In this document: positions 1 through 5,238 of the stretch, one piece after another
Layout of the letters: each line of letters opens with the position of its first letter
How positions within the stretch are numbered: position 1 is the first letter of the stretch
Assembly: GCA_002496425.1 (NCBI GenBank)
Contig: DAJS01000013.1
Span: forward strand, 1 to 5,417
Length of the DNA stretch: 5,417 nucleotides
Source: Acidilobaceae archaeon UBA162
GTDB taxonomy: Archaea; Thermoproteota; Thermoprotei_A; Sulfolobales; Acidilobaceae
Direction of reading: 5' to 3'
The notes under the pieces: model-generated
Seen by the model: the letters and a program-made list of their open reading frames with translations, nothing else
Database searches by the model: none
What the model was told of the DNA's origin: nothing
Position numbers and translations under genes: made by a program

Positions 1-150
1 TGTTGTGGTCACGGGTGTCGTTGTCGTCACAGTCCTGTGGGCCCTCGTGGCCCAGTAGGCGGCCACGCCGCCTACGGAGGCGACGACTACCACGACTATG
101 ACTATCGTGGCCACCATAATCCTGCTGACCGAGGACCTAGTGGAACCCAC
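1..150 (-). CDS. Putative amino-acid ABC transporter solute-binding protein, N-terminus (copy A, partial)
   Basis: Fifty codons are visible, running off the left edge. The GTG start at 150-148 is chosen because it lies about 38 nt past a TATA box and gives a basic N-terminus (Arg5, Arg10). Residues 11-33 form one hydrophobic segment, VATIVIVVVVVASVGGVAAY, with no lipobox Cys. From residue 40 the chain is Thr/Val-rich (RTVTTTTPVTTT), typical of the glycosylated stalk behind the membrane anchor of crenarchaeal extracellular binding proteins. The ligand-binding domain is outside the window. The LivJ/LivK-like role is inferred because livH, livM, livG and livF are all present next door without a binding protein. 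Codons 1-17 are nucleotide-identical to the gene at the other end of the window; later codons diverge (Ser18 there is Ile here). Another anchored surface protein with a Thr-rich stalk cannot be excluded. Confidence 0.62.
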   Translation of the reverse strand, partial: MGSTRSSVSRIMVATIVIVVVVVASVGGVAAYWATRAHRTVTTTTPVTTT

Positions 151-186
151 GCGCTCCGCCTCAGACCTAGAACATTGTAGTGCCAA

Positions 187-195
187 GTATAAAAA
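187..195 (-). promoter_or_regulatory. TATA box for the left binding-protein gene
   Basis: Read on the minus strand this is TTTTTATAC, a good archaeal TATA element in an AT-rich island within GC-rich DNA. A start about 26 nt downstream would give a leader of roughly 14 nt before the GTG at 150. The leader contains GAGGCGG, a weak Shine-Dalgarno-like stretch. It is identical to the element at 5194-5202. Confidence 0.65.
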
Positions 196-209
196 CATTT
201 GTTCAATTA

Positions 210-227
210 TATCTTTTATAAAATATA
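210..227. promoter_or_regulatory. AT-rich 18-bp near-palindrome, candidate operator (left copy)
   Basis: The sequence TATCTTTTATAAAATATA pairs at 8 of 9 positions around a perfect TTTTATAAAA core. It sits about 15 bp upstream of the TATA box, where an archaeal activator or repressor dimer could bind. The core is itself TATA-like and could act as a second promoter in either direction. Function is inferred from symmetry and position only. Confidence 0.35.
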
Positions 228-243
228 ATGAGACCCCTCAAGG

Positions 244-263
244 GCCCAGGTAAAGGCCTGGGC
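244..263. repeat. Short hairpin GCCCAGG / CCTGGGC at the inner edge of the left repeat
   Basis: A 7-bp perfect stem (244-250 with 257-263) encloses a 6-nt loop. The first half is the last seven bases of the 151-bp repeat and the second half is unique DNA, so the hairpin straddles the repeat boundary. There is no T-run after it, so it is not an obvious terminator. Confidence 0.4.
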
Positions 264-298
264 AGTCCCCACAGTACGCCACTCGTGGCGACGCATCC

Positions 299-535
299 TT
301 AAACTAAGAGCCTATTGGCCCTTATCTCGTCCAGGGCCCTGGCCGCTAGCGCGGCTGCCTCCCTCTTGGCGACATCCCTTTAAGGCCCTTAGCAGGCATG
401 AGGATCACTATGTTGTCACTGCGAGAGCCCTACCTGTTGGCCTACTCCTTTCCCTACGGCATTTTTCAGACTCACTCGCAAGTCTCTAGCTGAGAGCGCG
501 TTAAGCAAAAAGGAGTTAGGTAATGAAAATGACAT
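299..535 (-). pseudogene. Possible decayed small gene, two frame breaks
   Basis: On the minus strand an ATG at 535-533 opens 39 codons ending at TGA 418-416 (it ends AVGKGVGQQVGLSQ). In the next frame from 420 the reading continues SDNIVILMPAKGLKG. A third segment, 376-299, shifted by one base at GGG 378-376, gives DVAKREAAALAARALDEI and ends RANRLLV-stop. Read together the three segments look like one protein of about 80 residues with a helical C-terminus, broken by two indels. The middle part (VGLSQ, SDNIVIL) loosely recalls the LGL-x-GD pattern of SpoVT/AbrB-type DNA-binding antitoxins, but that is weak. Chance open frames in GC-rich DNA remain a serious alternative. Confidence 0.28.
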
Positions 536-624
536 GGGCACATCTAGTAGCTAGTGTTGTAGATGTATGGATGTTCGGGCTACTCAGATGCTCAGGGAAG
601 ACGGATTCCGGGTGTGTAAGGTAA
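523..624 (+). CDS. Candidate 33-residue small protein, unknown function
   Basis: ATG at 523 is preceded by AGGAG at 511-515 with a 7-nt spacer, one of the better Shine-Dalgarno sites in the window. The ORF begins MKMTWAHLVAS and ends LLRCSGKTDSGCVR at TAA 622-624, with two Cys. It resembles no family I know. Codon use (GTT, GAT, AGT, AGA) is less GC-biased than in the neighbours, and no clear TATA box precedes it. It may be a real small ORF, a leader peptide upstream of livH, or chance. Confidence 0.22.
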   Translation: MKMTWAHLVASVVDVWMFGLLRCSGKTDSGCVR

Positions 625-639
625 GGTCAAGGGCAAGCC

Positions 640-647
640 ATATTAAG
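640..647 (+). promoter_or_regulatory. Weak TATA-like element upstream of livH
   Basis: ATATTAAG is the most AT-rich stretch upstream of livH. A start about 26 nt downstream would fall near 670 and leave a leader of about 18 nt carrying the strong G-rich ribosome binding site. It is a weaker TATA match than those of the binding-protein genes. Confidence 0.3.
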
Positions 648-675
648 TGCTAGCTTTAGCTCTTGAGCAGGCAGC

Positions 676-682
676 GGGGGGA
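676..682 (+). promoter_or_regulatory. Ribosome binding site of livH
   Basis: GGGGGGA lies 5 nt before the GTG at 688. It is the reason for choosing that start. Confidence 0.55.
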
Positions 683-687
683 TTTAG

Positions 688-1578
688 GTGGGTTATGCCA
701 CGCTGCTATACTACGCGCTGGCCGTTGGCGTCTTGGAAGGCCTATACTTCGCCTTCATGGCCCTGGGCCTCAACATAGTGTTCGGCGTTGTCAGGATGAT
801 AAATGTGGCTCATGGTGACCTAGTCATGTTAGGGGCCTACGTGGCCTTTATGCTGTTCGTTGACTTCAGGGTCAATGCGCTCTATACCTTCGTGCTCTTG
901 TTCCCAGTGTTCTTTGGCCTTGGCATAGCTATTTACTACATTCTGGTCCCAAGGCTTGAGAAGAGCTCCGACCCGGAGATCAACTCGTTTATAGCGTTCT
1001 TCGGCCTCTCACTCTTCATAGAGTCAGCGGCTACGATAGCCTTTGGTGTGAGCCCCACGTCACTGCCAGCCAGCGCTACTGTGCGCGGCGCTCGCTCCCT
1101 GGCCGGTTATGGGGTACCTAACGTGCTTATGGTTGGGGCAGCGGCCTCGGTAGTCATCTTAGCGCTGATTTTTTACTACCTTGAGTTCACAGGCCTCGGC
1201 AGGGCAGCGAGGGCCTTAATGCAGAACAAGGAGCAGGCTATGGCCTTAGGCGTTAACGTGAGGCTAGCCACTCTGTTTGCGTTTGCCCTTGGCTTCGCCC
1301 TGGCAGGAATGGCAGGGGTCTTTGAGCCCTACGTCTTCGGCTACATATACCCATCCTATGGCGGCTTCCTGACGGTCCTAGCCTTCACTGTAGTTATAAT
1401 AGGGGCCCTGGGCAACCCACTTAGCAGCATAATAGGTGGGCTGGTGTTTGGAGTGGTCTACCAGATATTGAGCGTCTACATACCGTCCCTAGCTTACGCC
1501 ATATCGTTCCTCCTGCTCCTTGTGATAATAGTAGTAAAGCCTGGGGGTGTACTAGGTGGCGCACAGCGCGAGGTCTGA
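688..1578 (+). CDS. livH: Branched-chain amino acid ABC transporter permease LivH
   Basis: This is one of the two membrane subunits of a Liv/HAAT-type importer, forming the translocation path with LivM in the cytoplasmic membrane. At 296 residues it has the usual family length. The N-terminal family signature is clear at residues 16-52 (EGLYFAFMALGLN, then FGVVRMINVAHGDLVMLGAY). About eight hydrophobic segments follow, near 9-33, 45-60, 63-86, 100-120, 145-165, 194-214, 226-246 and 248-284. The cytoplasmic coupling loop, the EAA-like region that docks on the ATPase, is at 168-190 (TGLGRAARALMQN, then ALGVN). The C-terminus has the typical KPGGVLGG. The GTG start is supported by GGGGGGA 5 nt upstream. 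It overlaps livM by 23 bp, so the two are co-transcribed and probably translationally coupled. Substrate specificity (Leu/Ile/Val versus other amino acids or amides) cannot be read from the permease. Confidence 0.93.
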   Translation: MGYATLLYYALAVGVLEGLYFAFMALGLNIVFGVVRMINVAHGDLVMLGAYVAFMLFVDFRVNALYTFVLLFPVFFGLGIAIYYILVPRLEKSSDPEINSFIAFFGLSLFIESAATIAFGVSPTSLPASATVRGARSLAGYGVPNVLMVGAAASVVILALIFYYLEFTGLGRAARALMQNKEQAMALGVNVRLATLFAFALGFALAGMAGVFEPYVFGYIYPSYGGFLTVLAFTVVIIGALGNPLSSIIGGLVFGVVYQILSVYIPSLAYAISFLLLLVIIVVKPGGVLGGAQREV

Positions 1579-2545
1579 TGAGAAGGCAGCGCCCCCCAGG
1601 CTCAGGCCCCCTGTGGGCCTGGGCCGGGCCCAGTTAAGGAATATGGGGATATATCTAGCACTCATGTTAGCGCTCTTCCTGGCAGGTCCAGTAGCCTACC
1701 CCAACCAGTTCTTCTTCTTCTACCTGATGGATTTCCTCATACTGACCCTAGGCCTTAACTTCATCTATGGCTTTACTGGTTACCTGCCCTTCGGCTACAC
1801 GGTGTTCTGGGGCCTGGGGGCCTATGGGATCTACATAGGCCTCCAGCTAGGCCTTCACGGCGCCCTAGCCTTCATCTTTGCTATAGCTATTTCTACGGCC
1901 CTGGCGGCCGTGCTGCTCCCCCTCTTCAGACTGAGGTCCCACTACTTCGCTATAGCAACGCTGGCGGCCCTGATGGCCGTCTACTACTTGGTGGAGTCAT
2001 CAGCCCTGGAGAGGTGGACTAACGGGGATAAGGGGGCCAGCCTAGCGGGCAGAATACCCTACGACCCCATGCTAACCTATTACATAACTCTTGCCATACT
2101 GTTAATCTCATTGGTCCTCACGTTCTACGTTAAGTACAGTCGCTTTGGGCTCGCATTGAGGGCTATAAGGGGCAGCGTGCTAAGCGCTGAGATGGACGGA
2201 ATAAACATCACCATCACAAGAGGCCTGGCCTGGCTTCTCAGCGCACTGATAGCCTCGCTGGCTGGGGCCATGTACGGCTGGTACGTGATGTTCTACTACC
2301 CTGATATATTCAATGTAACCTACAGTGTCTACGTAATCACCTACCTGATCTTCGGAGGAGCGGGCACCGTGCTTGGCCCTATCGTTGGCACGCTGATCCT
2401 GAGCTCGCTTTACCAGTTCCTTGATGTGTACTACACGAGCTACGTGAACCTGACCTTTGGAGTTATACTTATATTGCTGATGCTCTTCATGTCCAAAGGG
2501 CTGATGGGCGTCTTGTACAGGTACCTGAGGAGGCTACCACCGTGA
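1556..2545 (+). CDS. livM: Branched-chain amino acid ABC transporter permease LivM
   Basis: This is the second permease subunit of the transporter, pairing with LivH. It has 329 residues. The first 30 are a hydrophilic Arg/Pro-rich cytoplasmic tail. LivM hallmarks follow: LGLNFIYGFTGYLPFGYTVF at 65-84, ERWTNGDKGASL at 152-163 (the family T-G-x-x-G loop), the coupling loop SRFGLALRAIRGSVLSAEMDG at 195-215, and FGGAGTVLGPIVGTL at 266-280. About nine hydrophobic segments are visible. The GTG at 1556 is preferred because GGGGGTG (1543-1549) lies 6 nt before it, inside the end of livH. A later ATG at 1643 would remove the N-terminal tail and lacks that support. The stop codon is 3 bp from the stop of the converging livF, leaving no room for a separate terminator. 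Confidence 0.93.
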   Translation: MAHSARSDEKAAPPRLRPPVGLGRAQLRNMGIYLALMLALFLAGPVAYPNQFFFFYLMDFLILTLGLNFIYGFTGYLPFGYTVFWGLGAYGIYIGLQLGLHGALAFIFAIAISTALAAVLLPLFRLRSHYFAIATLAALMAVYYLVESSALERWTNGDKGASLAGRIPYDPMLTYYITLAILLISLVLTFYVKYSRFGLALRAIRGSVLSAEMDGINITITRGLAWLLSALIASLAGAMYGWYVMFYYPDIFNVTYSVYVITYLIFGGAGTVLGPIVGTLILSSLYQFLDVYYTSYVNLTFGVILILLMLFMSKGLMGVLYRYLRRLPP

Positions 2546-2548
2546 ACA

Positions 2549-3253
2549 TCAGCTGACCTGGAAGAACGATCTCCTGACCTCCTCTAGCCTCCCTATCTCC
2601 TCTGCCTTCCCGTAGAGCTTCATCTTGCCCATCTCCATTATCATCACGTAGTCTGCAATTGATATGAACGACGGGTTCTGCTCGGCCAGCAGTATCGTTA
2701 TCTTTGATGACTTGAGCTGGGCCACGTAGTTGACTACCTTGGAGACCATTAGTGGTGAGAGCCCCGTGGATGGCTCGTCTAGGAGGAGAAGCTTGGGCCT
2801 GGACACCATGGCCATCGCCATGGCGAGCATCTTCCTCTGCCCCCCTGAGAGGGCCGAGGCCTTAGATCTCAGGAATCTCTGGAGCTCGGGGAAGAACTTA
2901 ACGGCCACGGTGACAGGGTCTCCGAGTCTGCTTGTGTTCTCGGCGGCAAGCCGTATATTGTCGGCGACGCTCATGTCCGGGAATATGGGGCTGTCAGTTA
3001 TCATGACCAGGCCCCTTCTCGCCCTAGCATAGGCGGGCTCCCTGGTCACGTCCTTTCCCTCTAACAGTATCTGTCCCCTTATTGCCGGCAGGATGCCGGC
3101 TATAGTCTTCAACGTCGTTGTCTTCCCAGCACCGTTGAGGCCTAGTATCAGCGTCAGCGTCCCAGGCTCAACTTCAAAGTTCAAGTCCCTCACAACCACC
3201 ATAGAGCCGTAGCCCGCGTATAGGTTTCTAACGGACAGGAGGGGTTCAGGCAC
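2549..3253 (-). CDS. livF: Branched-chain amino acid ABC transporter ATP-binding protein LivF
   Basis: This cytoplasmic ATPase subunit partners LivG to drive LivHM. With the start chosen here it has 234 residues, typical for LivF. Visible motifs are Walker A GLNGAGKTT (38-46), a canonical ABC signature LSGGQ (135-139), Walker B LLLLDEP (155-161) and STGLSP. The H-loop position reads AEQN (190-193), as usual in LivF, which has Gln there and not His. The Q-loop region reads ITDSPIFPDMSV where many LivF proteins have VPEGRxIFP. The GTG at 3253 is preferred because GGTGA (3263-3259) lies 5 nt before it; a GTG at 3262 would add three residues but has no ribosome binding site. The start overlaps the end of livG by 8 bp, indicating translational coupling. 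Confidence 0.92.
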   Translation of the reverse strand: MPEPLLSVRNLYAGYGSMVVVRDLNFEVEPGTLTLILGLNGAGKTTTLKTIAGILPAIRGQILLEGKDVTREPAYARARRGLVMITDSPIFPDMSVADNIRLAAENTSRLGDPVTVAVKFFPELQRFLRSKASALSGGQRKMLAMAMAMVSRPKLLLLDEPSTGLSPLMVSKVVNYVAQLKSSKITILLAEQNPSFISIADYVMIMEMGKMKLYGKAEEIGRLEEVRRSFFQVS

Positions 3254-3980
3254 GCCTCTCACCCAGGTAGATCTTTATCACATCTTCATTTGATGCTATC
3301 TCGTCATAGGTTCCCTCGGTCAGCTTTTTCCCCTCGTTCATTACCACTACCCAGTCGGCGACGTTCTTCACCATCCTCATTATGTGCCCCACATAGAGGA
3401 CCCCGAGTCCTCTCTTGGCCAGACCCCTTATCTTAGCCGCTAGGGCGTCTAGCTCCTCAAGGCTTAGGCCAGCGCCTATCTCATCGATCAGTAGGTACTT
3501 GGGCCTGGCAGCCAGCGCCCTAGCGAAGTCAAGCAGCTTCTGCTGTTCAGCGTTAAGCTCGCCGGCAAGCTTGTCGGCAAGGTCATATATTCCAACGTAA
3601 TTGAGGGCCTCGATGGAGTTCTCCATGGCTTCCTCACCCTTGAGTCTGGCAGCATAATAGGATGAGACAAGCACGTTCTCGAGCACTGTAAGGTTGGGGT
3701 AAGGCTTCGGTATCTGGTAGGTTCTCGCTATGCCGAGCCTTGCCCTCTCGTGTGTGCTCAGGCCTAGCAGACAGCGGCCGTCCATGCGTATCCTGCCCGA
3801 GTCAGGCATAAGGACGCCAGTGATTAGGTTAATGAATGTAGTCTTGCCCGCCCCATTGGGACCTATCAGCGCGTCGACCTCACCCGGCTTAATGTTCATG
3901 CTGAAGCGGTCCACAGCTCTTAGGCTACCGAAGGTCTTGACTAGCTCTATGGTCTCAAGCACGACTCCTACGCCGACCAC
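3246..3980 (-). CDS. livG: Branched-chain amino acid ABC transporter ATP-binding protein LivG
   Basis: This is the second ATPase subunit, first gene of the livG-livF operon. It has 244 residues from the GTG at 3980. Motifs: Walker A GPNGAGKTT (40-48), Q-loop ARTYQIPKPYPNLTV (85-99, Gln89), Walker B YLLIDE (162-167) and H-loop VGHIM with His199. The ABC signature is degenerate: LNAEQ (142-146) replaces LSGGQ/LPYGQ, followed by a normal QKLLDFARALAARP. The open frame extends to a GTG at 4049, but a TATA box at 4014-4006 lies inside that extension. From it, transcription should begin near 3984, favouring a leaderless start at 3980. A start at 3962 (residues VLETIEL) also fits family alignments, but GGAG is only 2 nt before it. 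It is divergent from the asparaginase and overlaps livF. Confidence 0.9.
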   Translation of the reverse strand: MVGVGVVLETIELVKTFGSLRAVDRFSMNIKPGEVDALIGPNGAGKTTFINLITGVLMPDSGRIRMDGRCLLGLSTHERARLGIARTYQIPKPYPNLTVLENVLVSSYYAARLKGEEAMENSIEALNYVGIYDLADKLAGELNAEQQKLLDFARALAARPKYLLIDEIGAGLSLEELDALAAKIRGLAKRGLGVLYVGHIMRMVKNVADWVVVMNEGKKLTEGTYDEIASNEDVIKIYLGERRA

Positions 3981-4005
3981 ACCCTTTCCTAGCGGGGGAA
4001 TTATT

Positions 4006-4014
4006 CTTTTTATG
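4006..4014. promoter_or_regulatory. Shared TATA element between divergent livG and asparaginase genes
   Basis: CTTTTTATG on the plus strand is CATAAAAAG on the minus strand. It is the only AT-rich core between the two divergent genes. Read leftward it puts a start near 3984, almost at the livG GTG at 3980. Read rightward it puts a start near 4036, some 16 nt before the asparaginase ATG at 4052. One TATA element, or two overlapping ones, may serve both directions. Confidence 0.5.
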
Positions 4015-4051
4015 TGTACAGCCCAACTACTGACCTCGCCTGGGATCACAT

Positions 4052-4966
4052 ATGGCAGCTACAGTAAGGCTTGGGGTTCCGGCGATCATCGTCCATGGCG
4101 GCGCTGGGGTCTGGAGGCAGGAGGACCTAGAGCGAGCTAAGGGCCCGCTGCTCGAGGCCGTGCGCGAGGGGTTCAGGCAGGCAGCCAGGGGCGATGCGGT
4201 TGACATGGTAGTCGAGGCAGTAGCGGTACTGGAGGACTCGGAGGTCTTTGACGCCGGCCTCGGCTCAGTCCTTGACATTAGTGGTAACCTAACCATGGAC
4301 GCTGCAGTCATGAGGGGCTGGGACCTAGCTGTAGGAGCAGTGGCGGCCGTCAGCTACCCTAAGAACCCAGTGAGGCTTGCTAGGGCTGTGCTTGAGAGGA
4401 CTCCACACTCGCTTATCGTAGGCCCATGGGCCGACGACCTTGCCAGGAGGTTGGGCCTTGAGAGACACCCTGGCCCTAGCAGAAGAACGCTCGAAAGGTG
4501 GAGGTCAATCAAGGAGTCAAAGGGCGGTGAGAGCGAGCTCCTGAGGTCCTGGATCACTATGGCCGCCCAGCTGGGCTTTGACACCGTAGGCGCTGTGGCC
4601 GTTGATAGGGAGGGCAGGCTAGCAGCGGCTGTGAGCACAGGAGGTGTCATGATGAAGCTCCCCGGCAGGGTTGGGGACTCGCCGATAGCGGGCGCTGGGC
4701 TCTACGCTAACGAGAGGGTGGCAGTGGCTGGCACGGGGGTGGGCGAGTTCATAATGAGGCTCGGCCTCTCGCTGAGGATAGCCATCATGTATGAGAGGCT
4801 TGGCGACCTGGGGCTCTCAGTGGCAAATGGTGTGGAGCTGCTGACTTCAAGGTTTGGAGGGGGAACAGGGGGCTTCATAGCGCTCAGCAGGGATGGCATG
4901 GGGGCTGTGGACTATAACACCGTCGCCATGCCCTGGAAGGCTGCCGGGGCCCAGGTTCAGCCGTAG
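4052..4966 (+). CDS. Plant-type L-asparaginase / isoaspartyl (beta-aspartyl) peptidase, Ntn hydrolase
   Basis: This cytoplasmic enzyme should hydrolyse L-asparagine to aspartate and ammonia and cleave beta-aspartyl dipeptides. It is made as a precursor that self-cleaves before a catalytic Thr. The 304 residues match the family length. Seen directly: IIVHGGAG (12-19); FDAGLGSVLDISGNLTMDA (66-84), the alpha-subunit signature; KNPVRLARAVLERTPH (104-119); the autocleavage site GFD|TVGAVAVD with nucleophile Thr178; STGG (195-198); GRVGDSPIAGAG (205-216), which supplies the substrate-binding Arg206 and Asp209; and AGTGVGE (226-232). All expected catalytic residues are present, so it should be active. 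The mature subunits would be residues 1-177 and 178-304. The ATG is chosen because it directly precedes the conserved N-terminal strand; no good Shine-Dalgarno precedes it, consistent with a short leader. Its place between transporter parts suggests coupling to amino-acid or peptide uptake. Confidence 0.92.
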   Translation: MAATVRLGVPAIIVHGGAGVWRQEDLERAKGPLLEAVREGFRQAARGDAVDMVVEAVAVLEDSEVFDAGLGSVLDISGNLTMDAAVMRGWDLAVGAVAAVSYPKNPVRLARAVLERTPHSLIVGPWADDLARRLGLERHPGPSRRTLERWRSIKESKGGESELLRSWITMAAQLGFDTVGAVAVDREGRLAAAVSTGGVMMKLPGRVGDSPIAGAGLYANERVAVAGTGVGEFIMRLGLSLRIAIMYERLGDLGLSVANGVELLTSRFGGGTGGFIALSRDGMGAVDYNTVAMPWKAAGAQVQP

Positions 4967-5025
4967 GCGAGCACCTAGACTGAACACACCTATTCCTGTC
5001 CTGCCCAAGGGTCTTCTTGCTCGTT

Positions 5026-5048
5026 GCCACTGTGGGGTTCACGGTGGC
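5026..5048. repeat. 9-bp hairpin downstream of the asparaginase gene
   Basis: GCCACTGTG (5026-5034) pairs with CACGGTGGC (5040-5048) with one G-T wobble and a 5-nt loop. It lies about 60 nt after the asparaginase stop. A TTTT run follows only at 5072-5075, too far for a classic hairpin-U terminator. It could still help end or stabilise the asparaginase transcript. Confidence 0.4.
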
Positions 5049-5049
5049 C

Positions 5050-5055
5050 TATAAA
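5050..5055 (+). promoter_or_regulatory. Isolated TATAAA element
   Basis: A perfect TATAAA in GC-rich intergenic DNA predicts a transcript start near 5078, immediately before the 11-bp hairpin at 5086-5109. No gene-sized ORF follows before the second binding-protein gene, so it could drive a small RNA or an upstream-initiated binding-protein transcript, or be chance. Confidence 0.3.
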
Positions 5056-5085
5056 GACCTTGCCCACTGGCTTTTCTAGCACTAG

Positions 5086-5109
5086 CAGGTGAGTCCGAGG
5101 ACTCACCTG
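5086..5109. repeat. Perfect 11-bp inverted repeat with a 2-nt spacer
   Basis: CAGGTGAGTCC and GGACTCACCTG flank GA. As RNA it would be a 10-bp stem capped by CGAG; as DNA it is a strong dyad suited to a dimeric regulator. It is 30 bp upstream of the right 151-bp repeat and has no counterpart beside the left repeat. No T-run follows, so a terminator is only one possibility. Confidence 0.6.
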
Positions 5110-5161
5110 TAGGCCTCACACGCTTCCACCCATGCTTGCCTGGGCCCTTGAGGGGTCTCAT

Positions 5162-5179
5162 TATATTTTATAAAAGATA
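5162..5179. promoter_or_regulatory. AT-rich 18-bp near-palindrome, candidate operator (right copy)
   Basis: TATATTTTATAAAAGATA pairs at 8 of 9 positions and ends 14 bp before the TATA box. It is identical in the left arm. Being shared, any regulator bound here would control both binding-protein genes together. Confidence 0.35.
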
Positions 5180-5193
5180 TAATTGAACAAATG

Positions 5194-5202
5194 TTTTTAT
5201 AC
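5194..5202 (+). promoter_or_regulatory. TATA box for the right binding-protein gene
   Basis: TTTTTATAC predicts transcription from about 5224 and a leader of about 15 nt before the GTG at 5239, with GAGGCGG at 5227-5233 as a weak Shine-Dalgarno. An ATG at 5214 upstream is closed by TAG two codons later and is unlikely to matter. Confidence 0.65.
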
Positions 5203-5238
5203 TTGGCACTACAATGTTCTAGGTCTGAGGCGGAGCGC

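Larger units (their letters stand above)
100..250. repeat. Left arm of a 151-bp perfect inverted repeat
   Basis: Every base of this stretch is the reverse complement of 5139-5289; paired positions sum to 5389. It covers the first 17 codons of the left binding-protein-like gene, its leader, TATA box, an AT-rich palindrome and about 23 bp of upstream GC-rich DNA. Identity stops abruptly at 250/5139 on the inner side. On the outer side it stops at 100/5289, where the coding sequence continues as a diverged paralogue. There is no transposase, no target duplication and no IS-like terminal structure in view, so gene conversion between paralogues or an inverted duplication fits better than an insertion element. 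Confidence 0.95.
251..687. other. Gene-poor region between the left repeat and livH
   Basis: No intact gene longer than about 40 codons is visible on either strand. The stretch holds small GC-rich palindromes: 277-290 (CGCCAC-TC-GTGGCG), 331-342 (CCAGGGCCCTGG) and 342-355. It also holds a possible broken gene on the minus strand (299-535), a 33-codon ORF on the plus strand with a well-placed Shine-Dalgarno (523-624), and the livH promoter region at its right end. No tRNA, CRISPR or insertion-sequence signature was seen. Confidence 0.6.

Noticed and set aside
331..355. GC-rich palindromes as an origin, attachment site or terminator
   Set aside because: They are short, not repeated elsewhere in the window and lack T-runs. 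Such palindromes are expected by chance in GC-rich sequence.
2730..3032. A 100-codon plus-strand frame inside livF
   Set aside because: It is a shadow antisense to the LivF signature and Walker B region, with Ser/Arg/Leu-biased composition and no recognisable motif.
3730..4140. A 136-codon plus-strand frame across livG and the asparaginase start
   Set aside because: It runs antisense to the well-supported livG Walker A region and out of frame with the asparaginase. Its composition is that of a complementary-strand shadow.
4027..4311. A minus-strand frame over the asparaginase start, plus similar frames at 4354-4650 and 4702-4899
   Set aside because: All are antisense to a gene with full family motifs, and their Ser/Thr/Pro-rich translations look like mirror frames of GC-rich coding DNA.
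5026..5109. tRNA or C/D-box small RNA in the hairpin region
   Set aside because: There is no cloverleaf with a T-loop GTTC-A consensus, and no paired C (RTGATGA) and D (CTGA) boxes at suitable spacing.
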